Shown: positions 54,508-63,816 of the stretch, one piece after another
Numbering within the stretch: the stretch's first letter is position 1
Layout of the letters: every line of letters starts with the position of its first letter
Source of the DNA: CAUPWF01 sp964367685
Lineage (GTDB): Bacteria > Bacillota > Clostridia > Lachnospirales > Lachnospiraceae
DNA: 64,000 bases
NCBI GenBank assembly: GCA_964367685.1
Contig: CAYIYM010000003.1
Location: 62,001 to 126,000 of the forward strand
Direction of reading: 5' to 3'
The notes under the pieces: model-generated
Told to the model about the DNA's origin: nothing
Databases searched by the model: none
The model's input: only the letters and a program-made list of their open reading frames with translations
Translations under genes and position numbers: made by a program

Positions 54508-54990
54508 ATGAATAAATCAGAATTCCGTTCACATATCCGAACACGTATCAAAGAATTGGATCACAGTTATATTATTTCTAGCAATTCTAGAATTTATCAT
54601 AAATTGATTACCTCCAACGCATATATTTTAGCACCAGCTATTTTTATTTACGAAAGTGTAAATCGCGAAGTTGATACACATGCTATCATCGAGCATGCAC
54701 AAAAATCTGGAAAACAAGTCTACTTCCCTGTTGTTCATGGAAGCGGTATTATGGATTTTAGATGGAAGAACTGTATCGCGGCACCAAGTGGGCAAGATCT
54801 TATAATTGTACCGGGTCTATGTTTCCTTGAAACTGGCTACCGCTTAGGTCAAGGTGGGGGATACTATGATCGTTATTTGGCTCAATTTCCACAAGTTCAT
54901 ACCATTGGTTTATGCCGAAAACTTCTGTTACTCGACAACCTACCACAGGAGCCCCATGACATTCCTGTGAATCAAGTTATTACAGATTAA
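54508..54990 (+). CDS. 5-formyltetrahydrofolate cyclo-ligase
   Basis: This 160-aa enzyme converts 5-formyl-THF to 5,10-methenyl-THF. The signature RLGQGGGYYDRYL is near residues 114-126 and an FIYESVNREVDT block fits the family. It is somewhat shorter than usual (about 180-200 aa), mainly at the N terminus and before the C terminus, but the signature is intact. TGGAGG precedes the start. Confidence 0.9.
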   Translation: MNKSEFRSHIRTRIKELDHSYIISSNSRIYHKLITSNAYILAPAIFIYESVNREVDTHAIIEHAQKSGKQVYFPVVHGSGIMDFRWKNCIAAPSGQDLIIVPGLCFLETGYRLGQGGGYYDRYLAQFPQVHTIGLCRKLLLLDNLPQEPHDIPVNQVITD

Positions 54991-55081
54991 ATGGAGGAAT
55001 AAGTTAATTGTAAGTTTATATTTCCTTTATACTACTAAATACAAAGAAAATTTTAACCTCTAAATAACAGAAAATTATAAT

Positions 55082-55110
55082 TTGACGCACTAGCATCCTC
55101 ATGATATATT
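55082..55110 (+). promoter_or_regulatory. Promoter of the desulfoferrodoxin gene
   Basis: TTGACG (55082-55087) and TATATT (55105-55110) are 17 bases apart, about 65 bases before the start codon. Confidence 0.6.
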
Positions 55111-55175
55111 TGCCTTAACTAAAAACATGTGCAATAGTCTAAATGCATGTAGGGAAAGTGAGTAAGGAGGTACTT

Positions 55176-55556
55176 ATGAAACAATCATATTTTATTTGTG
55201 ATAACTGTAAAAATATAATTAACATTGTACATAGTTCTGGAAACCCACTTGTATGTTGTGGACAGAAGATGACAGAAATCGAGGGCAATACCACAGACGC
55301 TGCTTTTGAGAAACACATTCCAGCAGTGACACAGTCTGGCGACAAATTAACAGTTAATGTTGGATCCATTTTACATCCAATGACTGCGGAACACCTAATT
55401 GAATGGGTATCTGTTGAAACGAATAAGGGTGTCCATCGTATGCACTTTGTTGCTGAAGGAACACCAAGTGTATGTGTAACCTTGGGTGAGCGTGAGACAC
55501 TAGAGTGTGTTTCTGCATATTGTAATTTGCATGGCCTATGGTCTTATTGTCCTTAA
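55176..55556 (+). CDS. dfx: Desulfoferrodoxin (superoxide reductase)
   Basis: This 126-aa protein reduces superoxide to hydrogen peroxide without making oxygen, a typical defence of strict anaerobes. The N-terminal desulforedoxin site is Cys8, Cys11, Cys27 and Cys28. The catalytic iron site is His47 (EKHIPA), His67 (LHPM), His73 (EHLIEW), Cys116 and His119 (AYCNLHGLW). All ligands are in place. The start at 55176 follows AAGGAGG; a longer frame from 55143 is not supported. Confidence 0.95.
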   Translation: MKQSYFICDNCKNIINIVHSSGNPLVCCGQKMTEIEGNTTDAAFEKHIPAVTQSGDKLTVNVGSILHPMTAEHLIEWVSVETNKGVHRMHFVAEGTPSVCVTLGERETLECVSAYCNLHGLWSYCP

Positions 55557-55602
55557 CCAATATGCCCCCCTTAGGTGATTCTAATAAATCACCATATATA
55601 TT

Positions 55603-55637
55603 AAGGAGCGATGGATTTTAATTTCATCGCTCCTTTT
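55603..55637 (+). terminator. Terminator after desulfoferrodoxin
   Basis: AAGGAGCGATG and CATCGCTCCTT pair across an 11-base loop and are followed by T-rich sequence. A weaker hairpin GGTGATT/AATCACC lies just before it at 55573-55592. Confidence 0.85.
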
Positions 55638-55825
55638 ATGTATCTATTTCACATATTGGTTCCTTCATGTATATCCACATACTACAATGATTTCTTATGA
55701 AAAACTTAAAATACTCCTTTCTGCTTACTTGCATAAGGAATTCTATTATGATAGAATAATTAATTGTGTAAGATTTTATACTATCTCTACATCATCAATT
55801 TATGCAGGATTTGGAGGACTATCAT

Positions 55826-56455
55826 TTGCTTGAAATAAAGGACATTTATAAGACTTATAATAATATCCAAGTTCTTGAGTCGGTTTCTCTTATTTTGAAA
55901 CCAGGTACTTGTACCGGTCTTATTGGAAGCAATGGCTCTGGAAAATCTACACTAATGCGCATTATTGCACAAATCACGAAACCTGACCAAGGGGAACTTC
56001 TTTACGAAGGCAATAATATTCTTGGCAAAAGTTCTTTTTTTACCCGACACATAGGATATGTACCACAAGAAGATGGACTAGCTGACTTTTTAACCGTAAA
56101 ACAACAATTAGAATTCTGGCAAAGTGCTGTCAATGATTCCAACAATGAAATCATTGAAACACTCGGTTTGAAGCCACTTTGGAACAAACCCATAAAAACT
56201 TTGTCTGGCGGTCAAAAGAAGCGTGTCAGTATTGCGATGGCATTTCAAAATCATCCCCAATACATTATCATGGACGAAGCCTTTTCAGCCCTTGATACAA
56301 ACTATAAAAATTTAGTGACTCATTTCATCTTATCAGAAGTGTCAAATGGATTGAGTGTACTTTGGTGTAGTCATGATATGCAAGAAGTATCTGATTTATG
56401 CACTGAAGTCTTTGTATTAGTTGACGGGAAACTACAAAAGAACCAAACACTATAA
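55826..56455 (+). CDS. ABC transporter ATP-binding protein (ABC-2 exporter type)
   Basis: This ATPase of about 209 aa has Walker A GSNGSGKS, Q-loop YVPQEDGLADF, signature LSGGQKKR, Walker B IIMDEAFSALD and the switch His in WCSHDMQE. The likely start is TTG at 55826, because TTGGAGGA lies 8 bases before it; an ATG at 55802 has no RBS and would place the GGAGG inside the gene. The usual Glu after Walker B is present (DEA). It opens a unit with a lipoprotein and two ABC-2 permeases. Confidence 0.9.
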   Translation: MLEIKDIYKTYNNIQVLESVSLILKPGTCTGLIGSNGSGKSTLMRIIAQITKPDQGELLYEGNNILGKSSFFTRHIGYVPQEDGLADFLTVKQQLEFWQSAVNDSNNEIIETLGLKPLWNKPIKTLSGGQKKRVSIAMAFQNHPQYIIMDEAFSALDTNYKNLVTHFILSEVSNGLSVLWCSHDMQEVSDLCTEVFVLVDGKLQKNQTL

Positions 56456-56497
56456 ACCAAGTGATGCACAGGCACACTTATCTATGAGGAGGAAATT

Positions 56498-57934
56498 ATG
56501 AAACACAGAAATATGATGTACAAATTAGCACTAGTAACCACAGCTGCAGCATTAGTGGTTGGATGTGCAAAAGCAGACCCTAAAGTTGTTGTAAAAGAAA
56601 GTATTGAAGGTACAATCGACGCTTTCGGTGCAATTTCTGAAAACTTCACTGATTCAGATTTAAGCCCACTAATTGAAAGTGGTAAATTCGCTGGTTCTGG
56701 TAGCTTGGAACTAAAAGAAATCAATATTGGTATGGACTTATCTTCATTATATGGTACTACGATTGAATATAGTGGAGCAGTAGACACAGAAGGTCGCAAG
56801 GCAAGTGCATCAATGTCTCTTAGCACAAAGAATAACACAATAGCTGGTGAGGCTACACTCGATGACAACATCCTTTACTTAGCAAGTTCAGAATTATTGG
56901 GAAGCGATGTCCTTAGCGTGGATTTAACTTCTGAAGAAATACTTTCAACAGGATCTATTCCAGAAGACTATGATTTCTTCGCACTTATGAGTGAAGCTAC
57001 AGCAATGTACGCTTCTGAAGAAACAGAAAGCACTACAAAAGAAGCATTTGTAGCAGCAATTGCATCTACACTTGAAAAAGGTGAATTTGCTAGTTCAGAA
57101 GAAGCAACAATTGCAACAGATGTCGAAGAAACAAAAACAGATAAATATGCAGTTACTGTTACAGGAGAAGACTTTGTAACTCTTATGACAGAAATCACAA
57201 CACTTATGTTAGAAGATCCTTCTGTGAAATCTGCACTAGAGCCTTCTATTACAACACAAGGTTATGTAGATTACGATGATTATGTAGATAGTATTATTAC
57301 TGACCTGACAAGTGATTTGGGTTCTATAGATGAGCCTGTTATCATGAATTTCTACGTTGCTGATAAATTACTAAGAGGTGTAGACCTAGATCTCTCAGGT
57401 GATATGTTAGAAGTTCGCTTCGGTGGTGAAGAAGTTGCAAACCATTTCTCAATGAGTATGACTGAAGCAGACGCAGAAATGCCAATGTCTACACTTTCAT
57501 TCACTGGAAATCACGTATTTGACAATGATGAATTTACAACAAAAATGGTACTAGAAATGAATGATTTAGAATACGGTACAAAAGAAACACTCACTGGTGA
57601 CCTATTATATAACAAGGAAACAGGTGCTTATGTTATGAATGCAAATATGGTTACTGATTACAGTGAACTTGCTTTTGCACTTGATAGTGTAATCACAACT
57701 GAAGAAAACAGTACATCTGCTGTAATCAATAACTTATCCATTGAATCTGCTGGAACTAGCATCGTACTTGGAGGTAGCTATTCATTAAATGGTGATGTTG
57801 CAATCGAAATACCAACATCTGGAAAAGATTTACTTACACTTGATCCAACATCTTACTCCACATATGAAGCAAATATGTATTCAGTATATGAGAAATTTAT
57901 GACTGAATTCGCTTCTGCTTTAAGCAGTTACTAG
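56498..57934 (+). CDS. Lipoprotein of unknown function in the ABC exporter operon
   Basis: This 478-aa secreted lipoprotein has a signal peptide with lipobox VVGCA (about residues 20-24). The mature part is acidic and rich in Thr, Ser and Glu, with alternating hydrophobic strands (SGSLELKEINIGMDL; AVINNLSIESAGTSIVLGG), suggesting a beta-rich fold, perhaps with two similar halves. I recognise no family with certainty. Its place between the ATPase and the permeases suggests it works with the exporter, as substrate-handling or sensor subunit. GAGGAGG precedes the start. Confidence 0.8.
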   Translation: MKHRNMMYKLALVTTAAALVVGCAKADPKVVVKESIEGTIDAFGAISENFTDSDLSPLIESGKFAGSGSLELKEINIGMDLSSLYGTTIEYSGAVDTEGRKASASMSLSTKNNTIAGEATLDDNILYLASSELLGSDVLSVDLTSEEILSTGSIPEDYDFFALMSEATAMYASEETESTTKEAFVAAIASTLEKGEFASSEEATIATDVEETKTDKYAVTVTGEDFVTLMTEITTLMLEDPSVKSALEPSITTQGYVDYDDYVDSIITDLTSDLGSIDEPVIMNFYVADKLLRGVDLDLSGDMLEVRFGGEEVANHFSMSMTEADAEMPMSTLSFTGNHVFDNDEFTTKMVLEMNDLEYGTKETLTGDLLYNKETGAYVMNANMVTDYSELAFALDSVITTEENSTSAVINNLSIESAGTSIVLGGSYSLNGDVAIEIPTSGKDLLTLDPTSYSTYEANMYSVYEKFMTEFASALSSY

Positions 57935-57947
57935 GCCGGATCAATTT

Positions 57948-59078
57948 ATGAATCATATTATTAGGCTTATAAAACTAAACCTAATACAATTAAGACGGCG
58001 GATTTGCTTTTTAATAGCATTATCCGCCGTTTTTGGTTTATTAGGATTTCTACTTGCACAAGGTGTTTCCGACAATCTCGAACGAGAAGAAATTTTAACA
58101 GTACTTAACATCGGGCTTGTTGGTTCTGAAAAGGATATCAATGAAATCATCAAATATGCTGATGCACTTGAGGGGTTAAATGAATATTGCCAATTTATAT
58201 ATTACTCCTATGAGGATGCCTCTTCTGCCTTAGAGCGCAAGGAATTGGTTGCATTTGTAGAATTGCCAGATGACTTCCTTTTAAGCATCACCAATGGAGA
58301 GAACGATTCAGCTACTTTGCATTTAAATTCAACGCAAGCTGGTGAAAGTATGATTACGCTCTATTTTACACAACGAGCAACCGACTTATTAGCAACTGCG
58401 CAAGGAGCTGTCTATGCAATTTTAGATACATTAAGAGAACAAAATATCTATCGAGAACATCCTATTTTCGAAAGCAATGTACACTTTATTACATTCTTAT
58501 TAACCAGAGATGTTATGTATGAAACAGAGGTCATACATGCAACGGATGCAGTTCCTTTAGAGCTTCACTATTTACAGACTTTGATTGGCTTTATTCTCTT
58601 TATGTCAGGCGTGATTTTTTATCCTATTCTTTCTAAGAACGAGTCACAGTGGCGCCTTCGCCTAAAAACAATTGGAATTACACCTATCCTCTGGGAAATT
58701 GGGGTGTTATCAACCTTATTCCTATGTTTTTTCCCACTTTTACTTGCAACTTTACTCATTTGCGGAACATTTAGTATTGGTGGTCTATTATCGTTACTTA
58801 TATTTATACCAGGCTTTCTATACATTACAAGCACCTATTCTACAAGCGAGAGCATGACTTCTTGTTGTAGCTTTTTATTAATTGGAGTCATGATTTTCTT
58901 AGCTGGTGGTATTATTCCACCGGTGCTAATGCCTAGTGTATTAAAAAGCTTAATGCCATATAACCCATTTACTTATGTATATCAGTCCATGAATGGTACA
59001 TTTTCATTTATACTGATTATATTAGGTATTTCATTTATCATCTTTCCCTTCTTATACAAAATAAGAAAAGAAGGTTAA
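57948..59078 (+). CDS. ABC-2 type permease
   Basis: This 376-aa membrane protein has one N-terminal helix (about 18-36), an extracytoplasmic domain of about 160 residues (to about 195), and five to six helices in the C-terminal half, the ABC2_membrane_3 layout. PYNPFTYVYQSMNG near the end is typical of the superfamily. It starts 13 bases after the lipoprotein with a weak RBS and probably forms a heterodimer with the next gene product. Confidence 0.85.
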   Translation: MNHIIRLIKLNLIQLRRRICFLIALSAVFGLLGFLLAQGVSDNLEREEILTVLNIGLVGSEKDINEIIKYADALEGLNEYCQFIYYSYEDASSALERKELVAFVELPDDFLLSITNGENDSATLHLNSTQAGESMITLYFTQRATDLLATAQGAVYAILDTLREQNIYREHPIFESNVHFITFLLTRDVMYETEVIHATDAVPLELHYLQTLIGFILFMSGVIFYPILSKNESQWRLRLKTIGITPILWEIGVLSTLFLCFFPLLLATLLICGTFSIGGLLSLLIFIPGFLYITSTYSTSESMTSCCSFLLIGVMIFLAGGIIPPVLMPSVLKSLMPYNPFTYVYQSMNGTFSFILIILGISFIIFPFLYKIRKEG

Positions 59079-59100
59079 CATTGGATAGAAAGGATATTTT

Positions 59101-60192
59101 ATGAATTTTTTTAAACAAGTGCTAAAAGTAGAATTTCTATCTTTTGTCCATAATAAGACAACTGGCATCTTATTACTTCTTTTACTATGTTGCTGTTGGA
59201 GCATCTCATTGTTCATCCCAGAGGAAACCTCTCACGCTCTTATTCCTGTAGGAGTTGCAATTCCAGAAGGAAGTGTTCATGGGGAAGAGCTTTTCTCTTA
59301 TTTGGAAAACGAGAATAATCTAGTAGAATTTCTCTACGCATCTGAGGATGATATTCAAAGGAATGTGGCTGCTGGACATTGGGAGTGTGGGTTCATACTA
59401 AATCACGAATTCGACGAGAGAATCGAATCACGTCGTTATACTGGATTATTCCAAGTACTCATAAACGAAGGAACAAGTATGGATGTTCTCGTTTCAGAAA
59501 GTGTTACAACGGCTATGTTAGAGCTCGTTGCTGATGACCTTGGTGATCGATATTTAAAAAGTGTGGGCGCTGATATTGAGGGAATCGATTATAAAATCGA
59601 TGAAGATTTGAAATTCGAAATACATACGGTGATTAATGGAGATTTGGATTTTGAGCAAATTACCTCTTCTTACTCAGCAGATATTATGAATGGAATGATT
59701 TCAGTAATTTTAATCGCTCTTGCAATCATCCTCGGTGATGGGGTAGCGAAGAAATTTCAGAGTTTATATTATCAACGCCTTTTGGCCATGGTTGGATATT
59801 CCCGACTGCTCCTGCCTATGATAACTGGCTCTGCTCTTCTAATTGGTGCATTTTATATGATACTCACCTTATTTTTGGGTGGTTATTTTCACATTGCAAT
59901 TATACCTTATCTTCTATGTTTGACTGCATTTAGCTATTTAATATCTATAACTAGCAACGGTTATTTTAGCATTGGATTGCCTTTTATCATTCCAATACTG
60001 CTGATATTAACACCTATTTTTTTCAGTGTCACTACGTATTTTGCTCCTCTTAAATATATAGTAAACCTATTACCCTCTTCACTTTACATCAATGCCATAA
60101 GTGGATCCACTTCTGCTTGGATAGGTCTCTTGGGTTTATCGGTTTTATATTTACTTATTAGCTATATAAAACAACGTTTCTTATCACAATAA
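59101..60192 (+). CDS. ABC-2 type permease
   Basis: This 363-aa protein has the same layout: N-terminal helix (about 18-36), soluble loop to about 195, then about six helices ending in a short basic tail. The sequence differs clearly from the previous gene, so this is an unequal pair. AAGGAT precedes the ATG, 22 bases after the other permease. Substrate unknown; peptides, antibiotics or lipids are typical for the class. Confidence 0.85.
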   Translation: MNFFKQVLKVEFLSFVHNKTTGILLLLLLCCCWSISLFIPEETSHALIPVGVAIPEGSVHGEELFSYLENENNLVEFLYASEDDIQRNVAAGHWECGFILNHEFDERIESRRYTGLFQVLINEGTSMDVLVSESVTTAMLELVADDLGDRYLKSVGADIEGIDYKIDEDLKFEIHTVINGDLDFEQITSSYSADIMNGMISVILIALAIILGDGVAKKFQSLYYQRLLAMVGYSRLLLPMITGSALLIGAFYMILTLFLGGYFHIAIIPYLLCLTAFSYLISITSNGYFSIGLPFIIPILLILTPIFFSVTTYFAPLKYIVNLLPSSLYINAISGSTSAWIGLLGLSVLYLLISYIKQRFLSQ

Positions 60193-60210
60193 ATAGAAAG
60201 TGAGTCATCT

Positions 60211-60774
60211 ATGAATATTTATGAAATTATCCTAATTGCAATCGGTCTCTCTATGGACGCATTTGCTGTAGCCGTCTGTCTTGGTGTGAAAACACATAAC
60301 ATCAATTGGAAATCGCACATTTTAATCGCCCTATTCTTCGGTTCTTTTCAAGGTCTAATGCCACTGACAGGCTGGGCTTTAGGCACTAATTTTGTTTCCA
60401 TTATTAGCAGCTATTCACACTGGATTGCAGCACTACTTCTTGTCTTTATTGGCGGAAAAATGCTCAAAGAATCCTGTTCTACTTGTGAAGATGAAGAATA
60501 TGAAACCCTTACTCTTAAAATTAAGGTTCTACTAGGAATGGCAGTTGCCACCAGCATAGACGCACTCGCCGCTGGTGTCACATTTGCCCTGTTTCCTAGT
60601 TCGAACATTATTGTAGCTATTTTACTTATTGCATTAATAACATTCATACTTTCCTATATTGCAGTCTCTATAGGAAGAAGATTTGGTAATATTTTTGGCA
60701 ACAAAGCTGAGATTTTAGGCGGATTAGTACTGATAGGAATTGCTATCAAGATAGTCCTAGATGCATATTTGTAA
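60211..60774 (+). CDS. mntP: Manganese efflux pump MntP
   Basis: This 187-aa protein has six helices and the paired family motifs SMDAFAVAVCLG (helix 1) and TSIDALAAGVTFAL (helix 4), whose Asp residues are needed for manganese export. It starts 18 bases after the permease. No manganese riboswitch (yybP-ykoY) is visible upstream, as the gap is too short; expression probably comes from the exporter operon. Confidence 0.93.
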   Translation: MNIYEIILIAIGLSMDAFAVAVCLGVKTHNINWKSHILIALFFGSFQGLMPLTGWALGTNFVSIISSYSHWIAALLLVFIGGKMLKESCSTCEDEEYETLTLKIKVLLGMAVATSIDALAAGVTFALFPSSNIIVAILLIALITFILSYIAVSIGRRFGNIFGNKAEILGGLVLIGIAIKIVLDAYL

Positions 60775-60781
60775 TCCCCCT

Positions 60782-61972
60782 TTATTCTAGCATTGGTAAT
60801 ACGGAATATCCCAGTGTACCCTCTGGCATAGATTTACCAAAGTTATCTACAATGGTTGCACCTATTAATCCAAAGTTCTCTCCACTTCCCAAATCTTTTC
60901 CTTCTCTGATTCTTGGTGAATATAATAGAAATGGCACCTGCTCTCGTGTATGATCCGTCCCAGTATATGTCGGATCATTGCCATGATCTGCAGTGATAAT
61001 CAGTAAATCATCCTCTTTTATCAGAGGAATTAACTCTCCTAATTTCTGATCAAATTTCTCTAATTCCTTAGCATATCCTTCCGGATTTCTTCTATGTCCC
61101 CAGTTGGCATCAAAATCCACCAAATTCACAAAGCATAATCCATGAAAATCTGTTTTTGCTATCTCAATTGTTTGCTCCATTCCATGAACAGAACTTTTTG
61201 ATTTGTTGGAAGCTGTAATTCCCTCTTCCGCAAAAATATCATTAATTTTACCTACTGAAATCACATCCAATCCTGCATCTTTCAATACGTTCAACGCCGT
61301 CTTCCCTGCTGGCTTTAATGCATAGTCATGACGGTTTGATGTACGCTTAAATTCACCTTGCTTTGTCCCCTTATAAGGCCTCGCAATGATTCGTCCTACC
61401 TTCCACTCATCTTTTAATGTTAATTCTCGTGCAATCTCACAGTATTTATAAAGTGTTTCTACTCCCATAGTATCTTCATTTCCACAAATTTGAAGTACTG
61501 AATCTGCTGAAGTATAAACAATCAAATTCCCTGTCGCTATTTCCTCTTCTCCAAATTCATCTAATATCTCTGTTCCACTGGCGCTTTTATTCCCAATAAT
61601 TTTACGCCCTGTTTTCTCTTCTAATAAGGTAATTAACTCCTCTGGAAATCCTGTTTCTGTAAACGTCTTAAAGGGTACGTCTGTACGAATACCCATCATC
61701 TCCCAGTGTCCTGTCAATGTATCTTTTCCTACACTTGTTTCATTTAATCTCATATAAGAAGCCAATGGATTCTGAACTGGATTCACGCCTTTTATCATAT
61801 GTAAATTAGCTAGCCCTAAATCTTGAAGATTTGGTATATCAAAGCGCTCTACTGCCCTAGCAATATTCCCTAATGTATCTACTCCTACATCTCCATATTC
61901 AATCGAATCTTCCATCTCTCCAATCCCTAATGAATCGATTACAATTGTAAATACTCGTCTAAATTCCTTCAT
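60782..61972 (-). CDS. deoB: Phosphopentomutase
   Basis: This 396-aa alkaline-phosphatase-superfamily enzyme interconverts ribose-1-phosphate and ribose-5-phosphate in nucleoside salvage. Metal-site motifs are VIDSLGIGEMEDS, DTLTGHWEMMG (catalytic Thr), VNLVDFDANWGHRRNPEGY, ITADHGNDPTYTGTDHTRE. The start at 61972 follows GAGGT; a longer frame from 62002 is not supported. It converges with mntP with only 7 bases between the stops and no clear terminator. Confidence 0.95.
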   Translation of the reverse strand: MKEFRRVFTIVIDSLGIGEMEDSIEYGDVGVDTLGNIARAVERFDIPNLQDLGLANLHMIKGVNPVQNPLASYMRLNETSVGKDTLTGHWEMMGIRTDVPFKTFTETGFPEELITLLEEKTGRKIIGNKSASGTEILDEFGEEEIATGNLIVYTSADSVLQICGNEDTMGVETLYKYCEIARELTLKDEWKVGRIIARPYKGTKQGEFKRTSNRHDYALKPAGKTALNVLKDAGLDVISVGKINDIFAEEGITASNKSKSSVHGMEQTIEIAKTDFHGLCFVNLVDFDANWGHRRNPEGYAKELEKFDQKLGELIPLIKEDDLLIITADHGNDPTYTGTDHTREQVPFLLYSPRIREGKDLGSGENFGLIGATIVDNFGKSMPEGTLGYSVLPMLE

Positions 61973-62156
61973 CTGTACCTCTTTTCTGTATCTAAATAAC
62001 AATAAACATGAATGCTTTCTTATTTATTATACTCTACTTTGTGTAAAGTTTATGAATTTTTTCATATTTTTCTCCTATTTCTTGTGATTCTAATTTGAAT
62101 GCTTTATACTGAACGTTATGTATTATCTTATTATCTATATAGTCAAAGGAGAACAA

Positions 62157-62792
62157 ATGGAAACAATAACCCCAAAAAACAAAAAAATTTATCTATATAT
62201 TACGTTGATTGTCCTACTAATTGCCAACATAATTCTGCTATTTATGCACACAAATATCGATTTCAAAGAAACCCTTCGAAACTCACTCTATACCTCGGAT
62301 TTGGATATGCATAAGAATCAACTTCTAGAGTTAGAAGAGAATCGAAACTTTCTAGAATTCCACGCATATCGAGCTGGCCTTGACGACCCTTACCATGATT
62401 CATTAGAGACATTTGCCTACATTAACCCTTTAATTACAAGCTACAACCAGCTTTATTATAGCCTATTAGACATCCGATACTCACCAATAAATGAACTTTA
62501 TGACAGTGAATACCTATCCATGGTTCTAAGTGATCACATCAATTACATACACTCAGATATGATTGATATTCGCGAATCTACAGAAACTTACTTATCCGAT
62601 GATGACTACGCAGAATTTCATCTTGAAGTGGCGGAAGATTTGCTCGCTCAAACTTACATACTACTTCAAGAACATCTTTCTCTAACCGATGAGCAGCTTA
62701 CTTCCCTTGCTACTATGGATAATGAAGCTCGTACTCTTCTTATTCAAGATGTTGTTACTGCCGAAATAAATCGTAGATCCGAAATGGAATAG
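62157..62792 (+). CDS. Membrane-anchored protein of unknown function
   Basis: This 211-aa protein has a short basic N terminus (NKKIYLYI), one transmembrane helix (about residues 11-31), and an extracytoplasmic part of about 175 residues, acidic and predicted helical. I recognise no family. The start at 62157 has AAGGAG 6 bases upstream. It is followed 10 bases later by a second protein of the same layout and they probably work together. Confidence 0.75.
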   Translation: METITPKNKKIYLYITLIVLLIANIILLFMHTNIDFKETLRNSLYTSDLDMHKNQLLELEENRNFLEFHAYRAGLDDPYHDSLETFAYINPLITSYNQLYYSLLDIRYSPINELYDSEYLSMVLSDHINYIHSDMIDIRESTETYLSDDDYAEFHLEVAEDLLAQTYILLQEHLSLTDEQLTSLATMDNEARTLLIQDVVTAEINRRSEME

Positions 62793-62802
62793 GAGATAAA
62801 AT

Positions 62803-63192
62803 ATGAAAAAACGTATTGCTACAATAACAGTGTTTATCCTCTCACTTCTTTTGATTTTGAACATTGTGTTATTTACAAATGATATTCGCACTTATGGCGA
62901 ACTACCAGTATTAGACGATTCTGTATACACCATGTATTTAGAAACAAATAATTATCCTGTACTATCTGAGGAGGCAAAAGATATTGATCTGAATCAAGCC
63001 TCTGCCTATGCTCGGGAAATATATGCCTTGGCTCAATACTATGATGCCGCCATCTTACATCAAGCCTATTTAACTGCAGATGATACCGAGAAAATCACAT
63101 ACTATCAAGAGCAAATGATACAAGCACAAGAAGAGTTAGAGGAATTGCTTCCTTATATCAATAAAATCAATGCTCAAATTGATTCGAATTGA
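62803..63192 (+). CDS. Small membrane-anchored protein of unknown function
   Basis: This 129-aa protein has an N-terminal helix (about residues 7-24) after KKR, then an acidic, helical outer part with a glutamate/glutamine-rich stretch (YYQEQMIQAQEELEELL). No family recognised. AGGAGA lies before the ATG. Both this and the previous gene could encode a two-part cell-surface structure; this is only inferred from layout. Confidence 0.72.
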   Translation: MKKRIATITVFILSLLLILNIVLFTNDIRTYGELPVLDDSVYTMYLETNNYPVLSEEAKDIDLNQASAYAREIYALAQYYDAAILHQAYLTADDTEKITYYQEQMIQAQEELEELLPYINKINAQIDSN

Positions 63193-63223
63193 TTATTTTT
63201 ATGAGAATTATGAGAGCCGAATA

Positions 63224-63272
63224 AAAAGAACTAAGGATTCCACCTATGTTGTAGGAATTCCTTAGTTCTTTT
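63224..63272. terminator. Bidirectional terminator between the unknown pair and marR
   Basis: AAAAGAACTAAGGA and TCCTTAGTTCTTTT form a 14-bp stem, extended by TTCC/GGAA past a bulge, with A and T runs at the ends. Confidence 0.85.
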
Positions 63273-63293
63273 CATTTTAACAGCTCAATTCAT

Positions 63294-63755
63294 TTAACTT
63301 AATACCTCTAATCTTCCTTTTAAATGATCTACACGTTTTTTTGATAATCGCACTAATATATTTCTCTCGTGCTCTTCTAAATCAGCAAGCGCTGCCTTTT
63401 CTGCTTCTAATAAACAGGCTATATTTTCAGCAAAGAAATGCTCCCCCGCTTCTGTCAGACACACCTCTTTATTTTTCTTATTGTACTCACCCATTCTTAA
63501 TTCTATTAGTCCTTCCGCAATTAGTGCTTTAACTGCCGAATTTAGTGTTTGCTTACTTACATGCCATAGATTGCAAATTTCTGCCTGAGTCAGAGGTTTT
63601 CCTGCCTCTTTGATTGCAAGAAATACCCAAAGTGCTGCATCTGCCAATCCACAATGAAGTGCAAATTCATGATACAATCTATGCTCTGTTTTAAATAACT
63701 TATTCAATGTTGTATTTTGTTCATCAATCCCATATATTCCATTTAAACCTTTCAT
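63294..63755 (-). CDS. MarR-family transcriptional regulator
   Basis: This 153-aa protein has the winged helix of the MarR family (PLTQAEICNLWHVSKQTLNSAVKALIAEGLIELR, then the wing MGEYNKKNKEVCLTEAG) between dimerisation helices. The ATG at 63755 after a G-rich stretch (GGGGGAAGAG) is preferred over an in-frame GTG at 63779. Its target is not known. Confidence 0.9.
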   Translation of the reverse strand: MKGLNGIYGIDEQNTTLNKLFKTEHRLYHEFALHCGLADAALWVFLAIKEAGKPLTQAEICNLWHVSKQTLNSAVKALIAEGLIELRMGEYNKKNKEVCLTEAGEHFFAENIACLLEAEKAALADLEEHERNILVRLSKKRVDHLKGRLEVLS

Positions 63756-63816
63756 ACTCTTCCCCCGTCTATCTTTCACTCATTATTAAGTTACATATTA
63801 CTTCAACTGATAATAT

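Noticed and set aside
60192..60211. Manganese riboswitch before mntP
   Set aside because: Only 18 bases separate the genes; there is no room for a yybP-ykoY aptamer.
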